From: Azohydromonas aeria
Lineage (GTDB): Bacteria; Pseudomonadota; Gammaproteobacteria; Burkholderiales; Burkholderiaceae_C
Assembly (NCBI RefSeq): GCF_009760915.1
Contig: NZ_VIDQ01000008.1
Location: 1-64,000, forward strand
DNA length: 64,000 nucleotides
Reading direction: 5' to 3'
Below are positions 19,369 through 30,472 of this stretch, in pieces (positions within the stretch are counted from its first letter, which is position 1; the number at the start of each line of letters is the position of its first letter). The position numbers were made by a program, and so were the translations under genes. The notes under the pieces are model-generated. The model saw only the letters and a list, made by a program, of their open reading frames with translations, was not told the origin of the DNA and ran no database searches.

Positions 19369-20916
19369 TCAGCGCGGCAGTCCGGCGCCTTCCAGGGTCG
19401 GCGGCAGGCCCAGCGGCCGCGCCGCCTGGGTCAGCAGCCCGATCACGGCGATGGCCCGCTCCCGGCCGCGCGGCAGCGCCAGCACGTCCGGCCGCGCCGA
19501 CAGCAGCGCCGCGGCCATGCCGCACACCGCCGGGCAGGCCATCGAGGTGCCGCTCATCACGCCGTAGAGCCCGCCGGGCAGCGTGGAGACGATGCCGCCG
19601 CCCGGCCCGGTCAGGTCGATGGCCGGCCCGGCGTTGGAGAAGCCCGAGATGTAGATGCGCGGGTCCGCCGGCGCGAAGGGTTCCACTTCGTCGAGCGCCT
19701 CGCTGGAGCCGGCCGGGTAGGTGCCCTGCTTCGCCGCGCTGCTCACCGCCACGGCGATCGACCAGGCGGCCGGGTAGGACACCGGCGCCCGCCCGTCGTT
19801 GCCCGCGGCGCAGACGCAGACCGTGCCGCGGTCGAAGGCGTCCTTCATGGCGACCTCCACCACCTCGTCGGGCTGCGCCGACCCCAGGCTGAGGTTGAGC
19901 AGGTCGCAGCCGTCGGCCACGCCCTGGTCGATGGCGCGCACGATGTCGTAGTTGGTGGCGCCGCGCCCCGAGTTCGGGAACACGCGGTAGCTGTGCAGCC
20001 GCACGCCCGGCGCGACGCCGCGCTTGCCCGGCGCCGCCCCGGCGCGCAGCCCGCCCGTGCTGGCGATGATCCCGGCGACGTGGCTGCCGTGCTCGCCGCG
20101 CCGTGCCGCGGGGCCCGGGCCGCCCTCGTCGCCCTCCTCCGCCACGCAGGCCGCGCCACCGGCCACGGCGAGGTCGGGATGGTGCAAGTCCACGCCCGAG
20201 TCGATCACGCCCACCGCCACGCCGCGCCCGGCGTCGGGCGGCAGCTGCGCGTAGAGCTCGGCGGCGAAATCCGGCACGGACAGGTCCACCGGCTCGAAGG
20301 CCAGCTCGGCGCCGTCCTGCAGCAGCACGTGGCGGCGGCCGATGCCCCAGTACCCCGGCGGCCCGTAGGCGGCCAGCACCTCCAGCCGCACCGGCGCGGC
20401 GCCCAGCCGCAGCGCGACGCGGCCCTGCGCGTCCGACATGCCGCCCGCGCCGACGCGGCGCGCGAAGTCGGCAAAGGCCGACACCAGGGCGCCGCGCAGG
20501 GGCGCGCGCGTGCGCGCATCGACGCAGCGCAGCTGCAGCGTGGTCGCCGCCGCCACGGTCGCGGCCGGGTACAGCTCGGACTCCACCTCCAGCACCGGTC
20601 GCCGCGCCTGCTCGTAGCGCACCAGCGGCACGGCGCGCACGCCGGGGTCCGACACGCGCAGGGCCGCCATCTCGGCCGGGCCCAGCTCCACCAGCTTCGG
20701 CCCCGTGGGGCAGATCGAGTGCAGCACTTTCAATTGCGGATGCGGATGGGGCTGCGGCGGCACCACCATGCCGTGCGCCAGCACGCTCAGCCGCTCGCTG
20801 GCCGCCTGCTCGAACAGCGCCCGGTGCGTGCCCACGCGCGCCAGCTCCTCGGAGTGCAGGCCGCGCAGCGGCAGCAGCACGTACATCGCCATCGGTTCGA
20901 CCGGGTCCGTCGCCAT
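19369..20916 (-). CDS. S8 family (subtilisin-like) serine peptidase
   Basis: 515 residues. The catalytic triad is complete: Asp239 (VAVGVIDSGVDLHHPDL), His276 (GEHGSHVAGI) and Ser458 (MSGTSMACPA), with the oxyanion Asn in CVCAAGNDG. The first 230 residues are unusual: no signal peptide, then a segment around LQLRCVDARTRAPLRGALVS that looks like an Ig/carboxypeptidase-regulatory-like beta domain. The protease is therefore probably cytoplasmic or exported by an unusual route. The small gene downstream is its likely partner. A second, secreted subtilase is encoded at 32318-34120. Confidence 0.92.
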   Translation of the reverse strand: MATDPVEPMAMYVLLPLRGLHSEELARVGTHRALFEQAASERLSVLAHGMVVPPQPHPHPQLKVLHSICPTGPKLVELGPAEMAALRVSDPGVRAVPLVRYEQARRPVLEVESELYPAATVAAATTLQLRCVDARTRAPLRGALVSAFADFARRVGAGGMSDAQGRVALRLGAAPVRLEVLAAYGPPGYWGIGRRHVLLQDGAELAFEPVDLSVPDFAAELYAQLPPDAGRGVAVGVIDSGVDLHHPDLAVAGGAACVAEEGDEGGPGPAARRGEHGSHVAGIIASTGGLRAGAAPGKRGVAPGVRLHSYRVFPNSGRGATNYDIVRAIDQGVADGCDLLNLSLGSAQPDEVVEVAMKDAFDRGTVCVCAAGNDGRAPVSYPAAWSIAVAVSSAAKQGTYPAGSSEALDEVEPFAPADPRIYISGFSNAGPAIDLTGPGGGIVSTLPGGLYGVMSGTSMACPAVCGMAAALLSARPDVLALPRGRERAIAVIGLLTQAARPLGLPPTLEGAGLPR

Positions 20917-21049
20917 GGGGCCTCTTCAGGAAAGCCGTGATGCGACAGGCCGGGGCAACGGGCGGGCCTTGGGCGACTGGGCAAGCGACGGACTGCTGCA
21001 AGCACCAGTCAGCCGTCCCCGCCATCCGACCAAGGCACAACCAGCTTGG

Positions 21050-21065
21050 TATAACGAACGTTATA
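21050..21065 (+). promoter_or_regulatory. Palindromic operator/promoter of the AbrB-Doc operon
   Basis: TATAACGAACGTTATA: 7-base inverted arms TATAACG/CGTTATA around AA. It lies 17 bases before the antitoxin ATG and could overlap the -10 region. AbrB-type antitoxins usually bind such a site to repress their own operon; that use here is inferred. Confidence 0.75.
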
Positions 21066-21082
21066 ACGACCCAGGAATCACC

Positions 21083-21307
21083 ATGACTGCCTTGAAGCTC
21101 ACCCAGATCGGCAACTCCGTCGGCGTCATCCTTCCCAAGGAAGTGCTGGCCCGGCTCAAGCTGGAGAAGGGCGACACGGTGTTCGTTACCGATGCCGCCA
21201 ACGGCGTGCTGCTCACGCCCTACGACCCCGAGCTTGAAGAGCAGTTGAAGCTGGGCCGCGAGTTCATGCGCGAGTTCCGCGACACCTTCCACCAGCTCGC
21301 CAAGTGA
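21083..21307 (+). CDS. AbrB/MazE-type antitoxin
   Basis: 74 residues. The swapped-hairpin DNA-binding motif is complete: LTQIGNSVGVILPKEVLARL (about 6-25), then LEKGDTVFVTD. The C-terminal tail (about 45-74, rich in Glu, Lys and Phe) would wrap the toxin. It is the first gene of the pair and overlaps the Doc start by 4 bases (GTGA), a typical type II toxin-antitoxin layout. AGGA lies before the ATG at 21083. It should repress its own operon through the palindrome at 21050 and neutralise Doc. Confidence 0.9.
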   Translation: MTALKLTQIGNSVGVILPKEVLARLKLEKGDTVFVTDAANGVLLTPYDPELEEQLKLGREFMREFRDTFHQLAK

Positions 21308-21699
21308 GCAACTGGCGCTGGGTCAGCCGCAAGGCGCTGGAGCTGCTGCACGACGAGAGCCTGGCGGAGCATGGCGGCGCGCCGGGGCTGCGCGACGAGG
21401 GCCTGCTGGAGTCCGCACTGGCGCGACCGCAGCAGCTCGCTGCCTATGGCCAGCCGGAACCCGATCTGGCCGCCCTGGCTGCGGCTTACGGCATCGGCCT
21501 GGCACAGAACCATCCCTTCGTGGACGGCAACAAGCGCGTTGCCTTCCTTGCCGTCGGCCTGTTCCTGCTGCTCAACGGGTACCGGCTGGCGGCCACACAG
21601 GCGCAAGCCACGTTGACCATGTTTGCCGTCGCGGCCGGCGAAATCGATGAACCCGCCTTTGCCGCCTGGCTGCGCGCCCACGTTCAGCCCAGGGTCTGA
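21304..21699 (+). CDS. doc: Doc family toxin (death-on-curing, Fic fold)
   Basis: 131 residues, the usual Doc size. The active-site motif HPFVDGNKR begins at His70 and is intact. Doc proteins phosphorylate EF-Tu and arrest translation. The start is a GTG overlapping the antitoxin stop. The partner here is an AbrB-type protein rather than Phd. The 3' end overlaps the decayed fccB gene on the other strand by about 16 bases. Confidence 0.9.
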   Translation: MSNWRWVSRKALELLHDESLAEHGGAPGLRDEGLLESALARPQQLAAYGQPEPDLAALAAAYGIGLAQNHPFVDGNKRVAFLAVGLFLLLNGYRLAATQAQATLTMFAVAAGEIDEPAFAAWLRAHVQPRV

Positions 21700-22635
21700 G
21701 CGCCGATGGCATCCGCCGCCATGCTGTGCATCCACCACGCCGCGTAACGCGCCTCCGCCGCGGCCGCCGATACCCTGGCATGCGCGTTGGCCATGTCGCG
21801 TCGCCCAGCAGGTGCACGCCGGCGGATTTCGGCAGCCCCTTGGCCGAGAAATCCAGGAAATCGACTTCGCACCAGCGGTCTTTGGCCGTGGCCAGCCCGC
21901 TTCGGGCGGCAATCTCGCCCGCGCGCATGTCGGGCAGCACGTTGAGCACGTCGGCGCGCTCGCGCTCGCCCAGCTCGAATTCCACCGATCTGCCGTCCGC
22001 CGCCACTGCCACGGCGTTGAAATTCGGCCGGTATTCGACGATGCCGGCGTACTGGTTCGCCCAGACGCTTCTGAACAGCGCCGCCTTGCTCACCGGCTCC
22101 GGGTTCGCGTCGAAAACCAGCACCTTCGATTTCGGCTTCACCCGCTTGAAATGGTCGGCCACCAGGCAGGCGCGCTCGTAGGGGCCGGGCGGGCAGCGGA
22201 AAGGGGCGAGCGGGATGGTCAGCACGAACACGCCGCCGTCGGGCATGGCCTCCAGCCGGGCGCGCAGCGCGGCGGTTTCCAGCCCCGCCTTCCAGGCCTG
22301 CAGCACGCGGCCGGCGGCGTGGGCGGCTTGTAAACCGTCCACGCGCTCACGCATCAGCTCGATGCCGGGGGACAGGATCAGGCGGTCCCAGGCCAGGCGC
22401 TCGCCGGAAGCCAGGCGCGCTTCGCGCTTCGTGAAATCCAGCGCCGCGACCCGATCCCGCACCCGGCGTACGCCCGTGCGCTCCAGGCCCGCGTAGCCGA
22501 AGGTGAGATCGGAAAGCTTGCGCCGGCGGCCTGGAGCAGGCGGCGGCGCTCTGCGTCGATGCGTATCGGCGCCTGCCCTTCGACAGGCTCAGGGCGAACG
22601 GGGTATGGAGCAGCCGGCGGCCGTTGGGACTTCAT
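21684..22635 (-). pseudogene. Decayed flavocytochrome c sulfide dehydrogenase flavoprotein (fccB)
   Basis: Recognisable pieces lie in several frames. The N-terminus (from the ATG at 22635) reads MKSQRPPAAPYPVRPEPVEG and then AERRRLLQAAGA, a twin-arginine-like leader interrupted by a copy of the dispersed repeat. The FAD Rossmann segment that should follow is missing. From about 22462 another frame reads VAALDFTKREARLASGERLA and continues for about 200 residues with family features (LAPFRCPPGPYERACLVADH, ANQYAGIVEYRPNFNAV) up to GVHLLGDA. The frame then shifts again and ends ARYAAWWMHSMAADAIG. There is at least one large deletion and two frame breaks, so it cannot make an active enzyme. Confidence 0.8.
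22574..22605. repeat. Dispersed palindromic repeat, short form (inside the fccB remnant)
   Basis: CCCTTCGACAGGCTCAGGGC followed by GAACGGG. On the minus strand it is translated as PVRPEPVEG within the fccB leader. It belongs to the same family as the copies at 4319, 26955, 27028, 27091, 38227, 38295 and 38365. Confidence 0.8.
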
Positions 22636-22643
22636 CGCTGCCC

Positions 22644-22904
22644 TCACGGCTGCACCGCCGCGAAGTACGCGGCCAGCTGCTCGACCTGCGCGGCGCTGTC
22701 GCCGCGGGCGATCTGGTGCATCACGGTGGCTTCGCGCGCGCCGCTTTTGAAAGCGTTCATCTGTTCGATGAGCCAGGGCGCCGGGCGGCCGGCCAAGCCG
22801 GGAATGGCCGAGCCCGTCGGCGCGCGGCCCTCGGTGCCGTGGTAGGCGGCGCAGCCGGCCAGCGCACCGGCGGCCAGCACGGTGCGAAGCAGGTGAGAAC
22901 GCAT
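22644..22904 (-). CDS. Degenerate c-type cytochrome (fccA-like) with broken haem motif
   Basis: 86 residues. A leader-like start (MRSHLLRTVLAAGALAG) runs straight into CAAYHGTEG, where a class I cytochrome c should have CAACHG, so the second haem cysteine is replaced by tyrosine. The rest is typical of the cytochrome subunit beside FccB: IPGLAGRPAPWLIEQMNAFK, MHQIARGDSAAQVEQLAAYF. The usual spacer between signal peptide and haem motif is also missing. It ends 8 bases before the fccB remnant. The frame is open but covalent haem attachment through two thioethers is impossible, so it is probably a pseudogene in practice. Confidence 0.75.
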   Translation of the reverse strand: MRSHLLRTVLAAGALAGCAAYHGTEGRAPTGSAIPGLAGRPAPWLIEQMNAFKSGAREATVMHQIARGDSAAQVEQLAAYFAAVQP

Positions 22905-22948
22905 GGCGGCGGGTGAGGCCCCCGGGAAAGGAGCGCGCCGCCGCCGCA

Positions 22949-23551
22949 TCACAGCGGCGTGGCGGTGCGCAGCCCGAACAGCGGTTTGAGCAGCCGCGTC
23001 GGGTACTGCAGCAGCGCGTGGTTGTAGGCGGTGACGGCGTCGTTGAAGACGTGGCGCGCCACACCCAGGCGCGTGTCGATGTCCTTGAGCGATTGCAGCC
23101 AGCCGCCGATGTCGTCGCGGTGCCGCAGCTCCGGGTGCTGGTCCAGCAGCGCGCGCAGCCGCGCCAGCGCCGAGGCCAGGCGGCTCTCGGCATGCACCAG
23201 CTCGGCCAGGGACTTCGACACCAGCGGCCGCAGCAGCTCCGCGGCACGCTGCAGCTGCCGCTCCGACTCCAGCACCGCGTCCAGCGTCGGCGCCTCGGCG
23301 GCCAGCGGCTCGCGCAGGGCCTCCACCAGCGGCGGCAGCAGCTCGCGCCGGCGTTTCAGCTGCTCCTCGATCTGCGCCCAGGCCGCCACGACCGCCGCGC
23401 GCAGCTTCACCAGCCGGTTGTAGGCGCCTAGCATCCACAGCGCCACCAGCGCCACCAGCAGCGCGCTCCACATGTGCGAGGACAGCGCCCCGAACCAGGC
23501 CAGCGCCGTGTCGATCACCCCCACCGCGTCCGTCGTCTGCGTCGTGTCCAT
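22949..23551 (-). CDS. lemA: LemA family protein
   Basis: 200 residues. An N-terminal membrane helix (about 27-45) precedes the LemA helical domain, with the signature YNRLVKLRAAVVAAWAQIEE followed by LKRRRELLPPLVEAL and a C-terminal AVTAYNHALLQYPTRLL. The bulk of the protein is long helices likely to form an antiparallel bundle. Function is not established. The gene sits between proA and the fcc remnants, 31 bases from the proA stop. Confidence 0.9.
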   Translation of the reverse strand: MDTTQTTDAVGVIDTALAWFGALSSHMWSALLVALVALWMLGAYNRLVKLRAAVVAAWAQIEEQLKRRRELLPPLVEALREPLAAEAPTLDAVLESERQLQRAAELLRPLVSKSLAELVHAESRLASALARLRALLDQHPELRHRDDIGGWLQSLKDIDTRLGVARHVFNDAVTAYNHALLQYPTRLLKPLFGLRTATPL

Positions 23552-23582
23552 GGCGCCGCCGGCTCCCTCCCGCGCCGCCGCC

Positions 23583-24866
23583 TCAGCCGCGGATCTCGCC
23601 CTGGCCCAGGACGACCCACTTCATCGACGTCAGCCCCTCCAGCCCGACTGGGCCGCGCGCATGGAACTTGTCTGTGCTGATGCCGATTTCCGCGCCCAGG
23701 CCGTACTCGAAGCCATCGGCGAAGCGGGTGCTGGCGTTGACCATCACGCTCGACGAGTCCACCTCGCGCAGGAAGCGCATGGCGTTGGGGTGGTTCGTGG
23801 TCAGGATCGCGTCGGTGTGGTGCGAGCCGTAGCGGTTGACGTGGGCGATGGCCTCGTCCAGCGACGCCACCACCTTCACGCTGATGACCGGCGCCAGGTA
23901 CTCGGTGGACCAGTCCTCCTCGGTGGCGTCCAGCACCTTCGCGCCCGGCACGTCCGACAGGATCGCCTTGGACACCGGGCAGCAGCGCATCTCCACGCCC
24001 TTGGCGGCGAACACCGCGCCGATGCGCGGCAGGAAGGCCGCGGCCTGGGCCTGATGCACCAGCAGCGACTCGGTGGCGTTGCAAGGGCTGTACTTCTGGG
24101 TCTTGGCGTTGTCGGTGACGACCAGGGCCTGCTCCAGGTCCACCTCGGCATCGATGTAGGTGTGGCAGTTGCCGTCCAGGTGCTTGATCACCGGCACGCG
24201 CGCTTCATTCGCAATGCGCTCGATCAGCCCCTTGCCGCCGCGCGGGATGATCACGTCCACGTACTCGGGCATGGCAATCAGTTTTCCCACCGCGGCGCGG
24301 TCGGTGGTCTGCACCAGCTGCACCGCCTCGGCGGGGAGCCCGGCCTCGGTGAGGGCCTGCTGCACCAGCTTCCACAGCGCGATGTTGGAGTGGATCGCCT
24401 CCGAGCCGCCGCGCAGGATGCAGGCATTGCCGCTCTTGATGGCCAGCGACGCGGCCTCGATGGTCACGTTCGGGCGGCTCTCGTAGATCATCCCGAACAC
24501 GCCCAGCGGCACGCGCATGCGGCCCACGCTGATGCCGGTGGGGCGGCGCTTCACGTCGGTGATCTCGCCGATCGGGTCGGGCATGGCGGCGATCTGCTCG
24601 CAGCCCTCGGCCACCGTGTCCAGCACCTTCGGGCTCAGGCGCAGCCGGTCCACCATCGGCGCGGCCAGGCCGGCGGCCTCGGCGGCGGCGATGTCGCGGG
24701 CGTTGTCGGCCTGCAGCGCGCCGGTCTGCTCGCGCAGCAGCGCGGCCAGCGCACGCAGGGCGCGGTCCTTGGCCGCCGTCGGCGCGGCGGCCATGGCGGT
24801 GGCGGCGGCGCGCGCGGCGCGGCCCAGGCCGGTCATCAGGGCATCAAGATCGGTGGACGCAGTCAT
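23583..24866 (-). CDS. proA: Gamma-glutamyl phosphate reductase
   Basis: 427 residues. It reduces gamma-glutamyl phosphate to glutamate semialdehyde with NADPH in proline synthesis. Family features: [20 protein letters not shown] (about 130-149), [12 protein letters not shown], the catalytic Cys in [15 protein letters not shown], and [20 protein letters not shown] near the end. Length is normal. proB is not in the window. lemA follows on the same strand. Confidence 0.97.
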   Translation of the reverse strand: MTASTDLDALMTGLGRAARAAATAMAAAPTAAKDRALRALAALLREQTGALQADNARDIAAAEAAGLAAPMVDRLRLSPKVLDTVAEGCEQIAAMPDPIGEITDVKRRPTGISVGRMRVPLGVFGMIYESRPNVTIEAASLAIKSGNACILRGGSEAIHSNIALWKLVQQALTEAGLPAEAVQLVQTTDRAAVGKLIAMPEYVDVIIPRGGKGLIERIANEARVPVIKHLDGNCHTYIDAEVDLEQALVVTDNAKTQKYSPCNATESLLVHQAQAAAFLPRIGAVFAAKGVEMRCCPVSKAILSDVPGAKVLDATEEDWSTEYLAPVISVKVVASLDEAIAHVNRYGSHHTDAILTTNHPNAMRFLREVDSSSVMVNASTRFADGFEYGLGAEIGISTDKFHARGPVGLEGLTSMKWVVLGQGEIRG

Positions 24867-24930
24867 GCGCGGGATTGTGGCGCAAGCGTTCCCGGGTTCC
24901 AGCCCGGTGGGAAATGCCTCAGGGCGGGCT

Positions 24931-25962
24931 TCAGAACCGCGCCACCACCAGCGCCCACAGCGGCGCCGTCAGCGCGAAGGCCAGCGTGCACAGCAGCGTG
25001 GCGGCGGCCGTCTCGGTCTCCAGCGTGCGGTAGCGCTGGGCGAAGATCAGCGCGTTGGAGCCCGGCGGCAGCGCGGCGGCCATCACCGCCACCGACAGCG
25101 CCAGCGGCTCCAGGTGGAAGATGAAGTGGCCCGACAGCAGCACCAGCACCGGCAGCAGCGCCATCTTCAGCAGGCCCACCGAGGCGACGCCGCGCAGCGT
25201 GCCGTGCAGGCTCTGGCGGCCCAGCGACAGCCCGATCAGCAGCAGGCACAGCGGCGCCACGGCGCTGGCCAGCAGCCGCAGCCACTCGTCCAGCGCGGCG
25301 GGCAGCGGCAGGCCCGACAGGTTCCAGGCCAGGCCCGCGAGCACCGGCAGCACCACCGGATGGATGAGCGTGGCGCGCAGCGTCGCGCGCACGGTGGCGC
25401 CGATCGAGCCGCCACCGGCGCTGCGGCGCTGGCGCGCCCGCGCGATCTCCACCTCGGCCAGCACCGTGCACAGCGTCAGCAGCACCAGCGCGTGCAGGCT
25501 GACGATGGCGATGTGGATGGCCAGGCCCGGGTCGCCGAACAGCGCTGCGGCCACCGGCACGCCCACCTGCACCGAGTTGCCGAAGCCGGCCGTGACGGCG
25601 CGCGTGGCCGGCACCGCCGCCGTGCCGGTGGACACCGCCATGCCCGCCTCGCGCCGCAGCCGCCAGCGCTGCACCGCGTACACCGCCAGCACCATCAGCA
25701 GCAGCGGCCCGTAGTAGGCGGCGAGCACGCGCCAGGGCATGTGCGCGAAATCCAGCCGCGCCATGGCGCGGAACAGCAGTGCCGGAATGAAGAGGTACTG
25801 CGCCGCCGCGGACAGCACGCGGGCCGGGTCGGCGCCGGTGTGGCCATCGGCCTTGGCGCGGCCGGCGGCGCCGTCAGCCAGCCAGCCCCAGCGGGCCGCG
25901 GCCCAGCCCAGCAGCACGGTGGCGAACAGGGCGGGCAGCTTGAAAAGGACGGCTTCGGGCAT
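24931..25962 (-). CDS. AEC family transporter (second copy)
   Basis: 343-residue membrane protein with about ten hydrophobic segments. [18 protein letters not shown] (about 130-147) corresponds to the conserved AEC motif, and [17 protein letters not shown] lies near the end. The start at 25962 gives [20 protein letters not shown], a natural first helix; upstream codons look non-coding. It is only distantly similar to the AEC protein at 9303. It is divergent from cysQ and upstream of proA. Organic-anion transport is inferred from the family. Confidence 0.87.
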   Translation of the reverse strand: MPEAVLFKLPALFATVLLGWAAARWGWLADGAAGRAKADGHTGADPARVLSAAAQYLFIPALLFRAMARLDFAHMPWRVLAAYYGPLLLMVLAVYAVQRWRLRREAGMAVSTGTAAVPATRAVTAGFGNSVQVGVPVAAALFGDPGLAIHIAIVSLHALVLLTLCTVLAEVEIARARQRRSAGGGSIGATVRATLRATLIHPVVLPVLAGLAWNLSGLPLPAALDEWLRLLASAVAPLCLLLIGLSLGRQSLHGTLRGVASVGLLKMALLPVLVLLSGHFIFHLEPLALSVAVMAAALPPGSNALIFAQRYRTLETETAAATLLCTLAFALTAPLWALVVARF

Positions 25963-26098
25963 GGGGGCGCGAGTATGAACGCGCCGGCTTGGCCCCGATC
26001 CGGGTGGGTACGCCATCCCGCAGCCGCCGGTGCGTCCCTCCGACGAGGGAACGTAGATTCGGGTTCCCCCTCATTTGCCCGCTTGCTGGAGCCGCCCG

Positions 26099-26893
26099 AT
26101 GAATTCTTCGCAGCCTCTCGAACCCGTCTCCGCCGCCGGCCTGGACGCCCTGGCCCGGCTCGTGCGCGACGCCGGCGCGCTGATCATGGACATCTACGCC
26201 ACCGATTTCGCCGTGCGCGGCAAGGAGGACGCCTCGCCCGTCACCGAGGCCGACGAGAAGGCCGAGGCGCTGCTGCTCAAGGGCCTCGCCCGGCTTTTCC
26301 CCGGCATCCCGGTGGTGGCCGAGGAAGCCGTGGCGGCCGGGGGCGTGCCCGAGGCGGCGGAGGACCAGTTCTGGCTGGTCGATCCGCTGGACGGGACCAA
26401 GGAGTTCATCAGCCGCAACGGCGAGTTCACCGTCAACGTGGCGCTGGTGCGCCTGGGCCAGCCGGTGCTGGGCGTGGTGTACGCGCCGGCGCTGGAGACG
26501 CTCTACGCCGGCGCGCAGGGCCTGGGCGCCTGGGCCGAGCGCGGCGGGCAGCGCCAGCCGATCCAGGTGCGCACGGTGCCCCAGGCGGGGCTGACGGTGG
26601 TGGGCAGCCGCTCGCACGGCGACGCCGACGCGATGAACGCCTTCCTGGCCGGGCGCACCGTGGCCGAGTTCCGCGGCGCCGGGTCGTCGCTGAAGCTGTG
26701 CCTGGTGGCCGCGGGCGAGGCGGACCTGTATCCGCGCCTGGGCCGCACGATGGAATGGGACATCGCCGCCGGCCACGCCGTGCTGGCCGCCGCCGGCGGC
26801 AGCGTCAGCCGCGTGGACAGCGGCGCGCCGCTGACCTACGGCAAGCCGGGCTTCGAGAACCCGCATTTCGTGGCGGCGGGGATGGTGGGTTGA
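26099..26893 (+). CDS. cysQ: 3'(2'),5'-bisphosphate nucleotidase
   Basis: 264 residues of the inositol monophosphatase superfamily. It removes the 3'-phosphate from PAP, a by-product of sulfate assimilation. The metal-binding motifs are intact: ASPVTEADEKAE, VVAEEAV, WLVDPLDGTKEFISRNGEFT and EWDIAAGHAVLAAAGG. The DGTKEF variant and length favour CysQ over SuhB. Start is at the ATG at 26099, with TGGAG upstream. A hairpin follows 9 bases after the stop. Confidence 0.93.
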   Translation: MNSSQPLEPVSAAGLDALARLVRDAGALIMDIYATDFAVRGKEDASPVTEADEKAEALLLKGLARLFPGIPVVAEEAVAAGGVPEAAEDQFWLVDPLDGTKEFISRNGEFTVNVALVRLGQPVLGVVYAPALETLYAGAQGLGAWAERGGQRQPIQVRTVPQAGLTVVGSRSHGDADAMNAFLAGRTVAEFRGAGSSLKLCLVAAGEADLYPRLGRTMEWDIAAGHAVLAAAGGSVSRVDSGAPLTYGKPGFENPHFVAAGMVG

Positions 26894-26901
26894 GCCCAGG
26901 A

Positions 26902-26924
26902 GAGACGCCGCCGGGCGGCGTCTC
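26902..26924 (+). terminator. Hairpin terminator after cysQ
   Basis: Arms GAGACGCCGCC (26902-26912) and GGCGGCGTCTC (26914-26924), followed by GTTTCAGTTTCTCCTT. It starts 9 bases after the cysQ stop. Confidence 0.75.
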
Positions 26925-26954
26925 GTTTCAGTTTCTCCTTGCCTGTGAAGTGAC

Positions 26955-26987
26955 CCGTTCGCCCTGAGGTATCGAAGGGTGAATCCG
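26955..26987. repeat. Dispersed palindromic repeat, short form
   Basis: CCGTTCGCCCTGAGGTATCG followed by AAGGGTGAATCCG, with inverted ends. First of three family copies stacked between cysQ and topB. Confidence 0.75.
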
Positions 26988-27027
26988 TGAGGCTGATACG
27001 CCGGCCAGAAATGCCGGCTCCATGCAT

Positions 27028-27058
27028 CGTTCGGACTGAGGTATCGAAGGCCGAATCC
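27028..27058. repeat. Dispersed palindromic repeat, short diverged form
   Basis: CGTTCGGACTGAGGTATCGA followed by AGGCCGAATCC. It keeps the core CTGAGGTATCGAAGG. Confidence 0.7.
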
Positions 27059-27090
27059 GACAGGCTCAAATGCCCGCGCTATGGCGCGGG

Positions 27091-27158
27091 CCGTTCATCC
27101 TTCGACGCGCCCCCAGGGCGCGCCCTGCCCTGAGGTATCGAAGGGTCAGGACGAACGG
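27091..27158. repeat. Dispersed palindromic repeat, long form (copy 2, inverted)
   Basis: Reverse-complement arrangement of the copy at 4319-4386: CCGTTCATCCTTCGACGCGC, then the palindrome CAGGGCGCGCCCTG, then CTGAGGTATCGAAGG and a closing GGACGAACGG. It ends 30 bases before the topB stop. Confidence 0.8.
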
Positions 27159-27187
27159 AATAGTTCATCGGCTGAACCGAACTGGGA

Positions 27188-29803
<2,616 letters not shown>

Positions 29804-29894
29804 GGTGTCTCTTGAAACGGTCGCAGGCCGGGTCGGCCGGCCTGCGTGCCTACAATCCCTGCTCTCACGCGCGCACGCCCATGCGTGTGCGCCC

Positions 29895-30404
29895 ATGAAT
29901 TCAATGTACCGAATGAAGCCGACCGTGCAAGCCGAGCCCTCAGCCGACCGTGGCCGTCGTATCCAGGTGCGCCGCTCGGGCGTGCACGGCAAGGGCGTGT
30001 TCGCGCTGCGCCCCATCGCCGGGGGCGAGACGATTCTTGAATACAAGGGCGAGGTCATCACCTGGGAAGAGGCGCTGCGCCGCCACCCGCACGACCCGTC
30101 CAACCCGGACCACACCTTCTATTTCCACATCGACGACGCGCACGTCATCGATGGCGGCCACGGCGGCAACGCCTCGCGCTGGATCAACCATGCCTGCGAG
30201 CCCAACTGCGAGGCCGAGGAGGACGAGGGCCGCGTCTTCATCAAGGCGCTGCGCGACCTGCAGCCCGGCGAGGAGCTGTTCTTCGACTACGGCCTGGTCA
30301 TCGACGAGCGCTACACCCCGGCGCTGAAGAAACGCTTCGCCTGCCGCTGCGGACACGCCGAGTGCCGCGGCACCATGCTGGCGCCGAAGAAGAAAAGGCG
30401 CTGA
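29895..30404 (+). CDS. SET-domain protein lysine methyltransferase
   Basis: 169 residues, a single SET domain. Motifs are HGKGVFALRPIAGGETILEY, WINHACEPNCEAEED (the pseudoknot NHxCxPN), GEELFFDYGLV and a post-SET cysteine cluster CRCGHAECRG, all intact. The C-terminus is basic (KKKRR). It should transfer methyl groups from SAM to protein lysines; the bacterial target is unknown. Starts at 29895, 29904 and 29913 are possible. It lies between divergent topB and birA. Confidence 0.9.
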   Translation: MNSMYRMKPTVQAEPSADRGRRIQVRRSGVHGKGVFALRPIAGGETILEYKGEVITWEEALRRHPHDPSNPDHTFYFHIDDAHVIDGGHGGNASRWINHACEPNCEAEEDEGRVFIKALRDLQPGEELFFDYGLVIDERYTPALKKRFACRCGHAECRGTMLAPKKKRR

Positions 30405-30472
30405 CGAGGCGCCGCCGCCCCACCCCTGACCCGCCCGGTGCACCCCACGACGCCGCCAAGCGTTAAGCCCCC

